Origin: Methylomonas albis
Lineage (GTDB): Bacteria; Pseudomonadota; Gammaproteobacteria; Methylococcales; Methylomonadaceae
Assembly: GCF_014850955.1 (NCBI RefSeq)
Contig: NZ_JACXSS010000001.1
Coordinates: 4,340,001-4,404,000 of the forward strand
DNA length: 64,000 nt
Direction: 5' to 3'
Both the position numbers and the translations under genes were made by a program. Numbering within the stretch: position 1 is the first letter of the stretch; each line of letters starts with the position of its first letter. The notes below the pieces were generated by a model. The model did not search any database. It saw only the letters and a program-made list of their open reading frames with translations, and was not told where the DNA came from. Below, in pieces: positions 1-11,900 of the stretch.

Positions 1-3000
1 GCGATTTACGGACCCTGCCCTTACTGGAGCTTCAGCACGCTTCGGTACAATTCCATCAAGCCGCCGCCGACTGCGGTCGCGAAGAATTGAGCCTCCGCGT
101 GGCGGCTCAAACCGAACGCGAAGAAGAGCTGCTGTTGGACCCGCGCTTTTTCGCCGCGTTGCAAGCGCGATTACCGCGCATCAGCGCCGTTGAGTTTTTC
201 CTGAAACACGGGACGGCGGCCAATGAAATGATTAAATTCCGCTACGATGCGGTACTGCGTATCGGCGGCGAAGCGCCCTTGACTAAGCCTGCCAGCCCAA
301 TCCTGGACGCTGAAAAACAGCCGCTAAGCCTGGCGGATTTGCAAGAACTTCTATCCGCACAGCCTGAAACCCTACTGGTCAAAAACCTGCTAAACCGACG
401 ACTTACGGAGGATGCGCGGATACTGGAATGGCTACGCGACGGCGTCGGCAGCGTCGGCGACCTGCGTACGCAATTGCGGCATGAGACACCACCGGGTGTC
501 GATCCAGAAGCGCTCTGCGAGCTCGGCGAATCGCTAGCCTACACGGTCGCGCTCGGCTGGGCGGCGGATGAACCGCAACGACGTTTCGACGCGGTTTTTT
601 ATCACCTTAACAGCCGCAACGCCGGCCGTGGCATCCGCATTGCCGGCGAGGTCCCGGCTGATAGTCTGGCACGCTACATCAACAATCCCGGCCGCAACGC
701 TCAAGCGCGACGATTGACGACGGCACTGCGCCAGCATTTGGAGCAGCAGTTACCCGCTTATATGCTGCCCTCCGCCATCGTTTTCTTGGATAAGCTGCCC
801 TTAACCGCAAACGGTAAAATCGACCGCCGAGCGCTACCCGCCCCCGATCTGGCCGGACTCAAGGAAGAATATCAGCCGCCGCGCAATGAAGATGAGCAAG
901 GCTTGGCCGCTATCTGGACCGAAGTCCTGGCCGTAGAGCGCATCGGCGTCAATGACAACTTTTTCACCTTGGGCGGACACTCGTTGTTGGCCGTTCAAGT
1001 GATCTCTAAAGTCCGCGACGCTTTCAACGTCGAATTGCCGATTCAAGCCCTGTTCGATGCACCGACCATCGCGCTGTTAAGCGAACGCTTGAGTGACGGC
1101 GCAAACGGGGAGCCGATACTAGTGCCGGTTCGAGCACTATCGCCATCGGAACGTTCCGCCGCGCCCCTGTCTTTTGCCCAGCAACGCTTATGGTTTCTCG
1201 ACCAGCTGGAAGGCGCCAGCGTGACTTATCATATTTCCGGGGCGGCACGACTGACCGGCAAACTGAACGTGACCGTGCTGGAAGGCGTTTTCAGCGAGAT
1301 CGTCCGCCGCCACGAGGTTTTGCGCACCCGCTTTAGCGAACGCGACGGCAACCCTATTCAGACCATCCTGCCGCCGGAACCTTTCCGGATTCAGCAAGTA
1401 TCGCTGCAGGCATTGACCGGACAGGCTCGCGAACAAGAAATCCTACATTGGCTGTCCAGTGAAAACCAGCGCCCCTTCATTCTGGCCGAGGAACCGTTGC
1501 TGCGCGTCACCTTATTGCGCCTGGATGAAACCTGCCACCTACTGCTGATGACCCTGCACCACATCGTTTCCGACGAATGGTCCATCGGCCTGCTGTTGCA
1601 AGAAATGGCGGATTTGTACCTGGCTTTCGATTTGGGCCAAGCATCGCCACTGCCCGAACTGCCCATCCAATACGCCGATTATGCTCTATGGCAACGCCAA
1701 TGGCTGTCGGGGCCGGTACTGGAAAAACAATCAAGCTATTGGGCCAAGCAGTTGGCCGGAGCCGCTGACCTATTGGATTTGCCGACCGACCGACCTCGCC
1801 CGCCAGTACAACGCTATCGGGGCAGCAGTCTATCGTTTAGCATTGCAGCCGGACTTACCGAGCAACTCAAGCAATTGGGACGATCCGCCGAAGCCACCTT
1901 ATTCATGACGCTGTTGGCTGCTTATGCCGTGTTACTGGCCCGCTACGCCCGAACCACCGATCTGGTGATCGGCTCGCCGATCGCCAATCGCAACCGCGGC
2001 GAGCTGGAACAGTTAATCGGCTTCTTCGTCAACACCCTGCCGCTACGACTGGATTTAAGCGGCAATCCCAGCAGTCGGCAACTATTGAGCCGGATCAGGC
2101 AAACAGCGCTGGCCGCCTACGCCCACCAGGATCTACCCTTTGAATACATCGTCGAAGAACTCCAACCGCAACGCAATCTAAGCCACGCCCCGTTGTTTCA
2201 AGTGATGTTCGTGCTGCAAAATGCCCCCGCGCCGACCGTGGCCGTGGCAGACCTGAGTTTGGAAATGCTCGAATCCGCCGCACCGGCAGCCAAATTCGAC
2301 CTGACGCTGTCGATTGAAGAAACGTCGGGGGAATTGCGCGGCGTGATCGAATACAACACCGATCTATTCAACGAAACCACCATGCTGCGCTTCATCGCGC
2401 ACTACCGCCGACTGCTGGCAAGCATGGCCGCGACGCCGCATACTCCGGTAATGACTCTGCCCTTGCTGGATGAAGCGGAGCAGCGGCAGATCGTATTCGA
2501 CTGGAATAGCTCGCCTTCGCTGACACCGCCGCAGGTCATGCCACGGTTCTTCGAGGCACGGGCCGCGCAAACCCCCGACAAAATCGCCCTGGTTCATGCC
2601 GGGGCAAACCTAAGCTATGCGGCATTAAACAAACAAGCCAACCGCGTAGCCCACCAATTGCGCACGTTGGGCATAGGCCCGGAGGTAGCGGTCGGGCTAT
2701 GCCTGGAACCGTCGTTTGAAATGATCATCGGCCTGCTAGCCATCCTCAAAGCCGGCGGCGCTTATCTGCCGCTGTTGCCGGAGACCCCGCCGGAACGTCT
2801 GGCGTTTATGCTGGCGGAAAGCCAGTCATCCCTGATTTTGACCAACAGCGCACTGGCCGAATCGCTATCGGCTTGTGGAACGCAGGTGTTGAACATCGAC
2901 GAGCTGCTTGGCAATAACGCCCCGGACACCAACCCCGATTTCACGGGCCACGCCGACAACTTGGCCTACATCATCTACACCTCCGGCTCCAGCGGCCAAC

Positions 3001-6000
3001 CCAAGGGCGTACAGGTAAGCCATGGCAATCTGGCGCATTCCATCCAAGCTAGACTGAATCAATACGCCGCTCCCTTAACCGGCCTGCTGCTACTGCAGCC
3101 TATTGCTTTCGATATTGCCAGCGGCGCCATCTTTTGGAGCCTGTGTCAAGGCGGCAGCCTGTTCCTGGAACCGCGCAACTTAGCGCAAGACCCCAGGCAA
3201 TTGCTGGATCGGATCGCCCAAACCCAAGTTTCCCACCTGATCCTGCTGCCCCTGCTTTACTCGCCGTTACTGGACTTGGCGACAACGGCGCAATTGGCAA
3301 ACCTGAATCTGGTGATCGTCGGCGGCGAACAAATGCCTGTCGAACTGGCTACGCTTCACCGACAGCTCGTGCCGCATGCCGCTTTGTACAACGAATACGG
3401 CCCGACCGAAGCCAGCATTTGGTGCAGCGCCTTTCAGGTCGATGAGGACGCGCCCTGCCGAACGATTCCGATCGGCAAACCCAACGTGCACAGCCGTCTT
3501 TATCTGCTGGACGAATGGCTGCATCCGCTGCCGGTTGGCGTAGCCGGCGAATTGTATATTGGCGGCGAGCAAGTCAGTCGCGGCTATCAGAGCCATCCGG
3601 CCCTAAGCGCCGAAAAATTCATTCCCGACCCCTTCGCAGCCCTGCCGGGCGCGCGTTTGTACCGTAGCGGCGATATTGGCCGTTATCGCGGCGATGGCAA
3701 CATCGAATTCCAGGGCCGCGTGGACCAGCAAGTAAAAATCCGCGGTTTCAGAATAGAGCTCGGCGAAATCGAGGCGGCGCTTAAAGAGTATGACTACATT
3801 GCTGAAGCCGCAGTCGTAGTCAACGATCAGCTCGGCAGCAAGCGTCTGGTGGCCTATCTGATTGTCGAAGCCGGCGGCGTTAGCGACAGCGAACGCATCC
3901 GAGCCTATTTGCGCACCCGTTTGTCCGATTACATGATCCCTGCGGCGTTTGTGTTTCTCGACAGCCTGCCGCTCACCGCAAACGGCAAGCTCGACCAGCG
4001 GGCCCTACCCGCACCGGAACGAGGTAGCAGCGAATCGAATTATCTGGCCCCTCGCACGGCTACCGAAACGCTACTTGCCAATCTCTGGCAAGACGTTTTA
4101 GGCCTGGCACAGATCGGCGTTCAGGACAATTTTTTTAGTTTGGGCGGCGATTCGATCTTGAGCATACAGATCGTCAGCCGTGCGAACCGGGCCGGTCTCG
4201 GCCTGACCGTCAAACAATTGTTCCAGCATCAAACCATTGCAGAACTGGCGCGGGTGGCCCCGGAACGGCAAGCGATACACGCCGAGCAGCGAACGCTGAC
4301 CGGACCCGTAGAGCTAACACCGATTCAGATCTGGTTCTTTGAGGGAAACTCGCCGGAACCGCAGTATTTCAATCAATCCGTGTTGCTGAAGCTGGTCGCG
4401 GGACTTGACCCGACTCACCTGGAACGCGCCGTACAGGCCCTGATAAACCACCACGACATGCTACGCGCCCGCTTCCATTGGCAAGATGGGCCTGTCCGTG
4501 CCGAAATTGTCGGTTGCGGCCAATTGCCCTTTAGTGTTCATGATTATTCCGGCCTACCGCCCGAGCGGCGCCAAGCCGCACTTTCGGCGGATGCGTTGCA
4601 ACAACAGACCCGTCTCAATTTATCCGAAGGCCCCTTATTGCGGGCGATTTTTTACCGGATGGGCGACAACCAAACCGACCGATTATTATTGATCATCCAT
4701 CATCTGGTGGTGGACGGCGTTTCCTGGCGCATTTTACTCGGCGATCTCGATACCGCCTTGAATCAATTAAGCCGTGCCGAACCGATTGAGCTGGCCGCCA
4801 AAACCAGCGCTTTTCCTTATTGGAGCCAACGACTCAAGGCCAATGCCAATTCCGAGCAGGCCCTTACGGAACTGGCTTATTGGCGCGAACAAGCCACAAC
4901 CCCTACCCAACAGCTGCCGCTGGACAGCCACGCCCTGCCGGATGCCAATACCCTGGCTAGCGCCGAGCATGTCACTCTGACTTTATCGGCCGATTTAACC
5001 CGGGCGCTGTTGCTGGAAACGCCGCAAGCCTACCGCAGCCAAATCAACGATGTACTGCTCACTGCACTGCTGCGCACCGTCAACGCCTGGACCGGCGACA
5101 GCCGGCTGCGTATCGTGATGGAAGGCCATGGCCGCGAGGAATTGTTCGACGATGTGGACTTGTCGCGCACCGTGGGCTGGTTTACCAGCGGCTTCCCGCT
5201 GCTATTACAGGGAGAAGCCAACCAAGCGATAGGCAGCTCGCTTAAACAGATCAAAGAAACCTTGCGCCGCATCCCCAAGCATGGCATCGGCTATGGCGTT
5301 CTGCGTTATCTCCATCAAGACCCGGACATTCGCGCCCTGTTGGCTACCAATAGTCAGGCGGAAATCAGTTTTAACTATTTAGGCAGCTTCGAACAAAATG
5401 CCGGCAGCACGATCTTGTTGGGCGAGGCCTCGGAACCCACGGGCTCCGAGCAAAGCCAAATCGGCCCGAGGCGATTTGTACTGGAAATCAACGCTATTCT
5501 TAAAGAAAGCCGCTTGCAACTGACCTGGACTTATAGCAAGCGTTTGCACAAGCGGCCAACCATCGAACGCTTGGCCAACAGCTACTTTGCCGAACTGGAA
5601 GCCATTATCCATCACTGCCGCAGCGAGGAAGCCGGCGGCTATACCGCATCCGATTTCCCGCTAGCCGCCGCGAATGAGCCCTTGTTAAACCGCCTGTTCC
5701 AGCTGTGGGGCAGCCAGGTCGAGGATGCCTATCCGCTTTCACCGATGCAACGGGGCATGTGGTTCCACAGCCTGTACGCCGGCGATTCCGGGGCCTACAT
5801 CATCCAGCTGACCGGCAAGATGACAGGCGAGTTTCAGCCGCTCGCGTTTCAGCGGGCTTGGCAGCGGGTACTGGATCGGCATCCGAGTTTACGCACGGCG
5901 ATAGTGGCCGAAGGCGGCGAGGATCCGTTGCAAGTCGTTATCAACCGAGTCGACTTGCCCTGGCAAGAACTGGATTGGCGCGACCAGTCGGCAGCACAAC

Positions 6001-8921
6001 AACAAACCAACTGGGCACAATGGCTTAAGGCGGACCGCGCTCAAGGTTTTTCCATGGATCGAGCACCGCTGATGCGGTGCTGCTTGGCGCGGCTGGATGA
6101 AAATACCTGGCAATTCCTCTGGAGTCACCATCACCTGCTCACCGACGGCTGGTGCCTGCCGATCCTGATGCGGGAAGTGCTGAATTTTTACCGCGCTTTC
6201 GTTAGTGACCGCGACATTGATCTGACCGCTCCCCGCCCCTACCGGCATTACATCGCCTGGTTGCAGCAACAGGATTTGAGCCAAGCGCAAAGCTTCTGGC
6301 GTGAAACTTTGCGCGGTTTCAGCGCGCCGACCGGCTTTGGCGTGGATCGCCCGCCTAACCCGGTCGGCATACCGGCAAGCGCCGAGTACCGGGAGTCCGC
6401 GGTGACGCTGGATGCCGACACCAGCCAAGCCCTGCAACAGTTCGCGCAAAGCCGCGGACTCACCTTGAGCGTACTGATCCAGGGTGTTTGGGGGGTGTTA
6501 TTGAGTGCTTACAGCGGCATGAACGATGTGCTGTTCGGCGCCACCGTCTCGGGCCGGCCGCCGGAAATAGCCGAAGTCGACACCATGATCGGCTTGTTCA
6601 TCAACACCCTCCCCGTGCGTATCCAACTGGACAGCGCGCAATTGTTGCTCGACTTTTTCACACAGCTGCGCGATACGCAACTGACTCGCGACGCCTACGC
6701 TTATACGCCATTGGTAACCATCCAAGCCTGCAGTGAAATTGCCCCCCGTCAGCCTTTATTTGAAAGCATCGTGGTGTTTGAAAACTATCCGATGGACAGC
6801 TCTTTGGAACAGCAGGCCGAATTACTGGCGATTACCGACCTGGAAATCCATGAACAAACCAACTTCCCGCTAACTTTAACGGCGGCCAATGCCGCAGCTA
6901 TCCCGCTAAAAATAGCCTACGACAGCAGCCGTTTCGAGGAACACAGCATCAGGCGCCTGCTGAATCACCTCGGCAATCTGTTGAGAGGCCTGGTTGCGGC
7001 GCAGTTGCAAACCGTTGGCCAATGGTCTGGCTGCCTGATCGCTGCCGAAGAGCGGAAGCAGCTGTTGCTAAGCTGGAACCAGTCCTCGATAAAACATCCC
7101 GAATACGACCATAGCCTAGCCGACCTATTCGAGGCACAAGTCAGGCGCACACCGTTCAGGATAGCGGCGATTTTTGCCGATCAACAGCTTAGCTACGACC
7201 GGCTAAACCGTCGCGCCAACCAAGTCGCCCATCGGCTGCGGGCGCTAGGTGTCGGGCCGGGCGTACTGGTCGCGCTATGCATGGAACGCTCTCTGGAAAT
7301 GCTGATCGGGCTGCTGGGCATCCAAAAAGCCGGCGGCGCGTATCTACCTTTGGATCCCGCTTATCCCACGCAACGACTGGCCTTTATGCTGGAAGACAGC
7401 CAGGCGACGGTCATCCTCGGCCAACAACATTTGTCCGCAACTTTGCCGGCGACCCATGCTCGGTTGCTGTGCCTGGACGAAAACGACGCAAGTTTGGCGG
7501 CTTTCAGCGACGCCAATCCCGTCCGCCGCTCCGCGCCACGAGACTTGGCCTATGTCATCTATACCTCCGGCTCCACCGGCAGACCCAAGGGCGTGCAGAT
7601 TAGCCAGGGCGCCTTGGTGAATTTTCTGATGGCGATGGCGGAAAAGCCGGGTTTGACCCAAAGCGACGTGCTGCTGGGCGTGACCACCTTATCCTTCGAT
7701 ATTGCCGGGCTGGAATTGTATTTACCCCTAATCGTCGGCGCCAAGCTGGCCTTGGTCAGCCGCGCAGTCGCCGTGGATGGCGCAGGTTTATTGGCCGAAA
7801 TGCAGCGAGTTAACGCCACGCTGATGCAAGCCACCCCCATCACTTGGCGTTTATTGCTGGAAGCCGGTTGGCAAGGCGCGCCTTTACAAACAGCATTCTG
7901 CGGCGGCGAAGGTTTGCCCCAGGATTTAGCCCTCCGCATGCTGCAAACCGGTATCGAAACCTGGAACCTGTACGGCCCTACCGAAACCACGGTGTGGTCG
8001 TCGACCCATCCGGTCTCGGCACAGAACCACGGCGAAGCGACCCAAGCCATCGGCAGGCCGATCGACAACACCCGCCTGTACGTGGTGGACCGCTTTTGCC
8101 AACCAGCCCCCATGGGCGTACCGGGAGAATTGCTGATCGGCGGCGCGGGGCTGGCGCAAGGCTATTTAGGCCGTCCGGGCCTGACCGCTGAACGCTTCGT
8201 GCCAGACCCTTTCGGCACCGAGCCGGGCAGTCGTTTGTATCGTACCGGCGACCAGGTCCGTTACCGCGAGGATGGCAATTTGAGCTGTTTGGGCCGTATC
8301 GACCAGCAAATAAAAATACGCGGCTTCCGCATCGAGTTGGGTGAAATCGAAGCGCTGCTCAACCAACATGCCGGGGTAAAACAAGCGGTGGTCAGCGTCT
8401 GGGAGGCGGGCGTTGACGACAAACGGCTAATCGCTTACCTGTTGGCGAAACCCGGCACGAAGTTGGATGCGGAAAACCTCCGCGATGGACTTAAACAGCA
8501 TTTACCGGCCTATATGCTGCCGACAGACTGGCTATTCCTCGACAGCTTGCCGCAGACGCCGAACGGCAAACTGGATCGCGCCGCCCTGCCGGTTCCCAAT
8601 CGCCAACGCCGAGCGGCTTACACCGCGCCGCGCACCAAGACCGAAGCAAAGTTGGCCGAACTGATGAGCGAAGTCTTAGCCGTGAAACAAGCCGGCGTCG
8701 ACGACGACTTCTTCGAACTGGGCGGGCATTCGTTGTTGGCGGCGAAGCTGGTTACCCGCATAGCCCAGGCCTTCCAACTCGCCATGCCACTGCCGGTGCT
8801 GTTTCAAAAGCCGACTATCGAACAACTGGCCGAATATATCGATACCACCTTATGGGCAGCGCGGCAAGGCGCTACGCCCGAAGCCGAGCTAGAGGACGAC
8901 GAAGAGGAATTTAGATGGTGA
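1..8921 (+). CDS. Non-ribosomal peptide synthetase, 5' end outside window (MT-A-T / C-A-T-E / C-A-T)
   Basis: The frame is open from base 3 to the window edge, so the true start lies upstream; the TTG at 87 is only an internal codon. Domains read from motifs. Up to about 800 is the end of an N-methyltransferase-type insert (RLPRIS, FRYDAVL) running into adenylation motif A10 (LTANGKIDRRALP). T follows at about 880-1090 (LGGHSLL), C at 1150-2480 (HHIVSDEW), A at 2500-4030, T at 4045-4250 (LGGDSIL), E at 4300-5650 (HHLVVDGVSW), C at 5720-7050 (HHHLLTDGW, the type that follows an epimerase), A at 7100-8600 and T at 8640-8840. The last A domain gives a specificity code of about DILQFGLVW, close to the glycine code; the earlier full A domain could not be assigned. 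The T-E pair means that residue is delivered as D. The protein ends in an acidic tail (ELEDDEEEF), suited to the docking domain of the next protein. The stop overlaps the next start by 7 bases, so the two genes should be translationally coupled. Family assignment is certain; substrates are inference. Confidence 0.97.
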   Translation, partial: DLRTLPLLELQHASVQFHQAAADCGREELSLRVAAQTEREEELLLDPRFFAALQARLPRISAVEFFLKHGTAANEMIKFRYDAVLRIGGEAPLTKPASPILDAEKQPLSLADLQELLSAQPETLLVKNLLNRRLTEDARILEWLRDGVGSVGDLRTQLRHETPPGVDPEALCELGESLAYTVALGWAADEPQRRFDAVFYHLNSRNAGRGIRIAGEVPADSLARYINNPGRNAQARRLTTALRQHLEQQLPAYMLPSAIVFLDKLPLTANGKIDRRALPAPDLAGLKEEYQPPRNEDEQGLAAIWTEVLAVERIGVNDNFFTLGGHSLLAVQVISKVRDAFNVELPIQALFDAPTIALLSERLSDGANGEPILVPVRALSPSERSAAPLSFAQQRLWFLDQLEGASVTYHISGAARLTGKLNVTVLEGVFSEIVRRHEVLRTRFSERDGNPIQTILPPEPFRIQQVSLQALTGQAREQEILHWLSSENQRPFILAEEPLLRVTLLRLDETCHLLLMTLHHIVSDEWSIGLLLQEMADLYLAFDLGQASPLPELPIQYADYALWQRQWLSGPVLEKQSSYWAKQLAGAADLLDLPTDRPRPPVQRYRGSSLSFSIAAGLTEQLKQLGRSAEATLFMTLLAAYAVLLARYARTTDLVIGSPIANRNRGELEQLIGFFVNTLPLRLDLSGNPSSRQLLSRIRQTALAAYAHQDLPFEYIVEELQPQRNLSHAPLFQVMFVLQNAPAPTVAVADLSLEMLESAAPAAKFDLTLSIEETSGELRGVIEYNTDLFNETTMLRFIAHYRRLLASMAATPHTPVMTLPLLDEAEQRQIVFDWNSSPSLTPPQVMPRFFEARAAQTPDKIALVHAGANLSYAALNKQANRVAHQLRTLGIGPEVAVGLCLEPSFEMIIGLLAILKAGGAYLPLLPETPPERLAFMLAESQSSLILTNSALAESLSACGTQVLNIDELLGNNAPDTNPDFTGHADNLAYIIYTSGSSGQPKGVQVSHGNLAHSIQARLNQYAAPLTGLLLLQPIAFDIASGAIFWSLCQGGSLFLEPRNLAQDPRQLLDRIAQTQVSHLILLPLLYSPLLDLATTAQLANLNLVIVGGEQMPVELATLHRQLVPHAALYNEYGPTEASIWCSAFQVDEDAPCRTIPIGKPNVHSRLYLLDEWLHPLPVGVAGELYIGGEQVSRGYQSHPALSAEKFIPDPFAALPGARLYRSGDIGRYRGDGNIEFQGRVDQQVKIRGFRIELGEIEAALKEYDYIAEAAVVVNDQLGSKRLVAYLIVEAGGVSDSERIRAYLRTRLSDYMIPAAFVFLDSLPLTANGKLDQRALPAPERGSSESNYLAPRTATETLLANLWQDVLGLAQIGVQDNFFSLGGDSILSIQIVSRANRAGLGLTVKQLFQHQTIAELARVAPERQAIHAEQRTLTGPVELTPIQIWFFEGNSPEPQYFNQSVLLKLVAGLDPTHLERAVQALINHHDMLRARFHWQDGPVRAEIVGCGQLPFSVHDYSGLPPERRQAALSADALQQQTRLNLSEGPLLRAIFYRMGDNQTDRLLLIIHHLVVDGVSWRILLGDLDTALNQLSRAEPIELAAKTSAFPYWSQRLKANANSEQALTELAYWREQATTPTQQLPLDSHALPDANTLASAEHVTLTLSADLTRALLLETPQAYRSQINDVLLTALLRTVNAWTGDSRLRIVMEGHGREELFDDVDLSRTVGWFTSGFPLLLQGEANQAIGSSLKQIKETLRRIPKHGIGYGVLRYLHQDPDIRALLATNSQAEISFNYLGSFEQNAGSTILLGEASEPTGSEQSQIGPRRFVLEINAILKESRLQLTWTYSKRLHKRPTIERLANSYFAELEAIIHHCRSEEAGGYTASDFPLAAANEPLLNRLFQLWGSQVEDAYPLSPMQRGMWFHSLYAGDSGAYIIQLTGKMTGEFQPLAFQRAWQRVLDRHPSLRTAIVAEGGEDPLQVVINRVDLPWQELDWRDQSAAQQQTNWAQWLKADRAQGFSMDRAPLMRCCLARLDENTWQFLWSHHHLLTDGWCLPILMREVLNFYRAFVSDRDIDLTAPRPYRHYIAWLQQQDLSQAQSFWRETLRGFSAPTGFGVDRPPNPVGIPASAEYRESAVTLDADTSQALQQFAQSRGLTLSVLIQGVWGVLLSAYSGMNDVLFGATVSGRPPEIAEVDTMIGLFINTLPVRIQLDSAQLLLDFFTQLRDTQLTRDAYAYTPLVTIQACSEIAPRQPLFESIVVFENYPMDSSLEQQAELLAITDLEIHEQTNFPLTLTAANAAAIPLKIAYDSSRFEEHSIRRLLNHLGNLLRGLVAAQLQTVGQWSGCLIAAEERKQLLLSWNQSSIKHPEYDHSLADLFEAQVRRTPFRIAAIFADQQLSYDRLNRRANQVAHRLRALGVGPGVLVALCMERSLEMLIGLLGIQKAGGAYLPLDPAYPTQRLAFMLEDSQATVILGQQHLSATLPATHARLLCLDENDASLAAFSDANPVRRSAPRDLAYVIYTSGSTGRPKGVQISQGALVNFLMAMAEKPGLTQSDVLLGVTTLSFDIAGLELYLPLIVGAKLALVSRAVAVDGAGLLAEMQRVNATLMQATPITWRLLLEAGWQGAPLQTAFCGGEGLPQDLALRMLQTGIETWNLYGPTETTVWSSTHPVSAQNHGEATQAIGRPIDNTRLYVVDRFCQPAPMGVPGELLIGGAGLAQGYLGRPGLTAERFVPDPFGTEPGSRLYRTGDQVRYREDGNLSCLGRIDQQIKIRGFRIELGEIEALLNQHAGVKQAVVSVWEAGVDDKRLIAYLLAKPGTKLDAENLRDGLKQHLPAYMLPTDWLFLDSLPQTPNGKLDRAALPVPNRQRRAAYTAPRTKTEAKLAELMSEVLAVKQAGVDDDFFELGGHSLLAAKLVTRIAQAFQLAMPLPVLFQKPTIEQLAEYIDTTLWAARQGATPEAELEDDEEEFRW

Positions 8922-11900
8922 AATCCACCGATGCATTGATGTCCAGGCTGCGCGAGTTAAATGTCAAACTCTGGCTGGATGGCGATCAATTAGGTTGCCG
9001 GGCGCCCAAAGGGGTTATGAGCGCAGAGCTGGCCGCGGAATTATCCGCTCGCAAGGCCGACATCCTGCGCTATCTGCAACAAGCGGAATCCTCAACCGCA
9101 GCGTCTCATCAAAGCCGCATTGCCGCTATCCCGCGTCATCAACCTTTACCGCTGTCCTTCGGTCAACAACGTCTATGGTTTCTGGAACAACTGGAAGGCC
9201 CTTCACCGACCTATAACATGCCGCTGGCCATGCGACTGGAAGGATCGCTGGATGTGCTTGCGCTGGAAAAAGCCTTGAACGAAATCATGCGGCGACATGA
9301 GGTGTTGCGCAGCAATTTCACGCTGGCGGACGAACAAGCCGTCATCCGCATTCGGGAAACGGCGGCATGCCCGCTGACTGTTGTCGAAGCAAAAGAAGCA
9401 GGGGCCGAACAACAACGCTGGATTCACCAGGAAGCCCGGCGCTGTTTCGATCTCGCCAACGATCCGCTGGTACACGCCACCCTGGTGCAATGGAGCGATC
9501 GCTCGCAGCTGTTTCTACTGACCATGCACCACATCGTTTCCGACGGCTGGTCCCTAGGTATTTTTCTGCGCGAATTAGTCGCCCTCTACGAAGCCTTCAG
9601 CAAAGGCTTCCCGTCACCGCTGCCGGAGCTGTCGATCCAGTACCTCGATTACGCCCACTGGCAACGCCAACGCTTGCAAGGCGTCATCCTTGATCGACTG
9701 CTCGACTATTGGCGTCGGCAGCTATCCGGCGCCCCGGAACTGTTGGCTTTGCCAACCGACCGGCCCAGGCCGCCGATCCAAAGCTATCGCGGCCACAGCC
9801 TAAACGCCAGACTGGACGCCGACTTAAGCACGCGCTTGCAGGCACTCAGCCAAACGGCGGGCACCACGCTGTTCATGACCTTGCTGTCGGGGTTTGCGCT
9901 ATTGCTTTCCCGCTACAGCGGCCAGGAGGACATCGTCATCGGTACGCCGGTCGCCAATCGCAACCATGCCGATATTGAAGCGCTGATCGGCTTATTCATC
10001 AACACCCTGGCGCTACGCCTGGATCTATCGGCTAATCCGTCGGTGCAAGAACTGCTGGCAAGGGTAAGAAGCACCTGTTTAGCGGCTTACGAACACCAGA
10101 ACCTGCCCTTCGAGCAACTGGTCGAAGCGCTAAAACCGCCGCGCAGCCTCAGCTACGCGCCGCTGTTTCAGGTGTCGTTCGATCTGCAAAACACCTCGCA
10201 AGATGCCATCGCCATGCCCGGTCTGAGCCTGTATCCAGTCGAGCAAGAAGCCGTGGCGGCGAAATTCGACCTGAGTCTGTCCGTGGAAGCAACGGCTACC
10301 GAACTGCTGACGGTGTGGAATTACAATGCCGATTTGTTCGATGAAGCCAGCATCATCCGCATGAACGGCCATTACCGCACGCTGCTGGAGAGCATGGTCG
10401 CCAAGCCAACACAAGCCTTGAGTGAATTAGCGTTACTCGACGAGCACGAACGCCGGCATATTTTGTTTGCCACCAACGCCACTGCCCGAAGTTACCCAAC
10501 CGTGCAAAGTTTTCTTGAACTGTTCGAAACCCAGGCACAAGCGACGCCGGACCGTATTGCGCTGAGTTGCGGCTATCAATCCCTCAGCTACCGGCAATTG
10601 GCTCAACGCGTGAGCAAGCTTGCCTCAGCCTTGCAGATGTTGGGCGTTGGCGCCGAAGCATTGGTCGCGCTTTGCCTGGAACGCTCCCTTGACATGGTCA
10701 TCGGTCTATTGGCCATTATGCGCGCCGGTGGCGCCTATATTCCGCTGGACCCCGGCTATCCGCCGGAACGGCTGGCGGCGGTACTCGACGATGCACGCCC
10801 CTTGCTGTTGCTTACCCAACAAGCGCTGGAAGCCAGTCTGCCGGCAAGCGGTGCGCGGGTTATCTGCCTGGATAGGGACCGGGAAATGCTGACGGACTTG
10901 GCGCGGCAAAACCCGCATAGCCCCGTACTACCCGCCGGGTCTAACACCGCCTATGTGATTTTTACCTCCGGTTCGACCGGCAGGCCCAAAGGCGTGCAAA
11001 TCCAGCATGGCTCGCTGCTGAATTTTCTGATGTCCATGCAGCGCGAACCTGGATTAAGCGAACAGGACTCGCTACTGGCGGTCACCACCATTGCTTTCGA
11101 CATCGCCGCGCTGGAAATCTATTTACCGCTGATTAGCGGCGCGCATCTGCTATTGGCCGACCGCGAAACCGCGCTGGACGGCAGACAACTGCAAGCCACG
11201 CTGCAATGCCACGGCATCAGCCACATGCAGGCCACCCCGGCTACCTGGCGGCTATTGCTGGAATCGGACTGGAAAGCGCCAAAACCGTTTAACGTGTTAT
11301 GCGGCGGCGAAGCCCTGCCGGTGGCCCTGGCCCGGCAACTGCTCGAAAACGGCTTGCGGCTGTGGAATCTCTACGGCCCCACGGAAACCACTATTTGGTC
11401 GTCGGTCCGCGAAGTGCTAGCCCTCCGCCCCGACCAAGAAGCTGTAGAACCGATAGGCCATCCGATACAAAACACCCAAATCCATATTCTGGACAAAACT
11501 CATCAACCGCTACCGATAGGTATTGTCGGCGAACTGCACATTGGCGGCGACGGCCTGGCTCGAGGCTATCTGAACCGTCCAAGCCTGACCGCGGACAGCT
11601 ATCGGCCGGATGCCTTCACCGGCAAAGCCGGTGCGCGTCTGTATCGCAGCGGCGACCTCGCCCGCCGTTTGCCAGACGGCGGCTTCGCGTTTTTGGGCCG
11701 CCAAGACCACCAGGTGAAAATTCGAGGCTACCGCATTGAGCTGGGCGACATCGAAGCGGCCTTGCGCCAACTACCGGGCGTCAAACACGCCACTGTCCTG
11801 GCGCGAGAGGATGTACCCGGCGATAAACGCCTGGTCGCCTATCTGCTGGCCTCGCCCGAAACCGCCCTCGGCATCAATGAACTGCGCAGCCACCTGAAGC

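Noticed and set aside
87-89. TTG at 87 as the start of the first NRPS
   Set aside because: The frame continues upstream to the window edge with methyltransferase-type sequence, so the gene starts outside.
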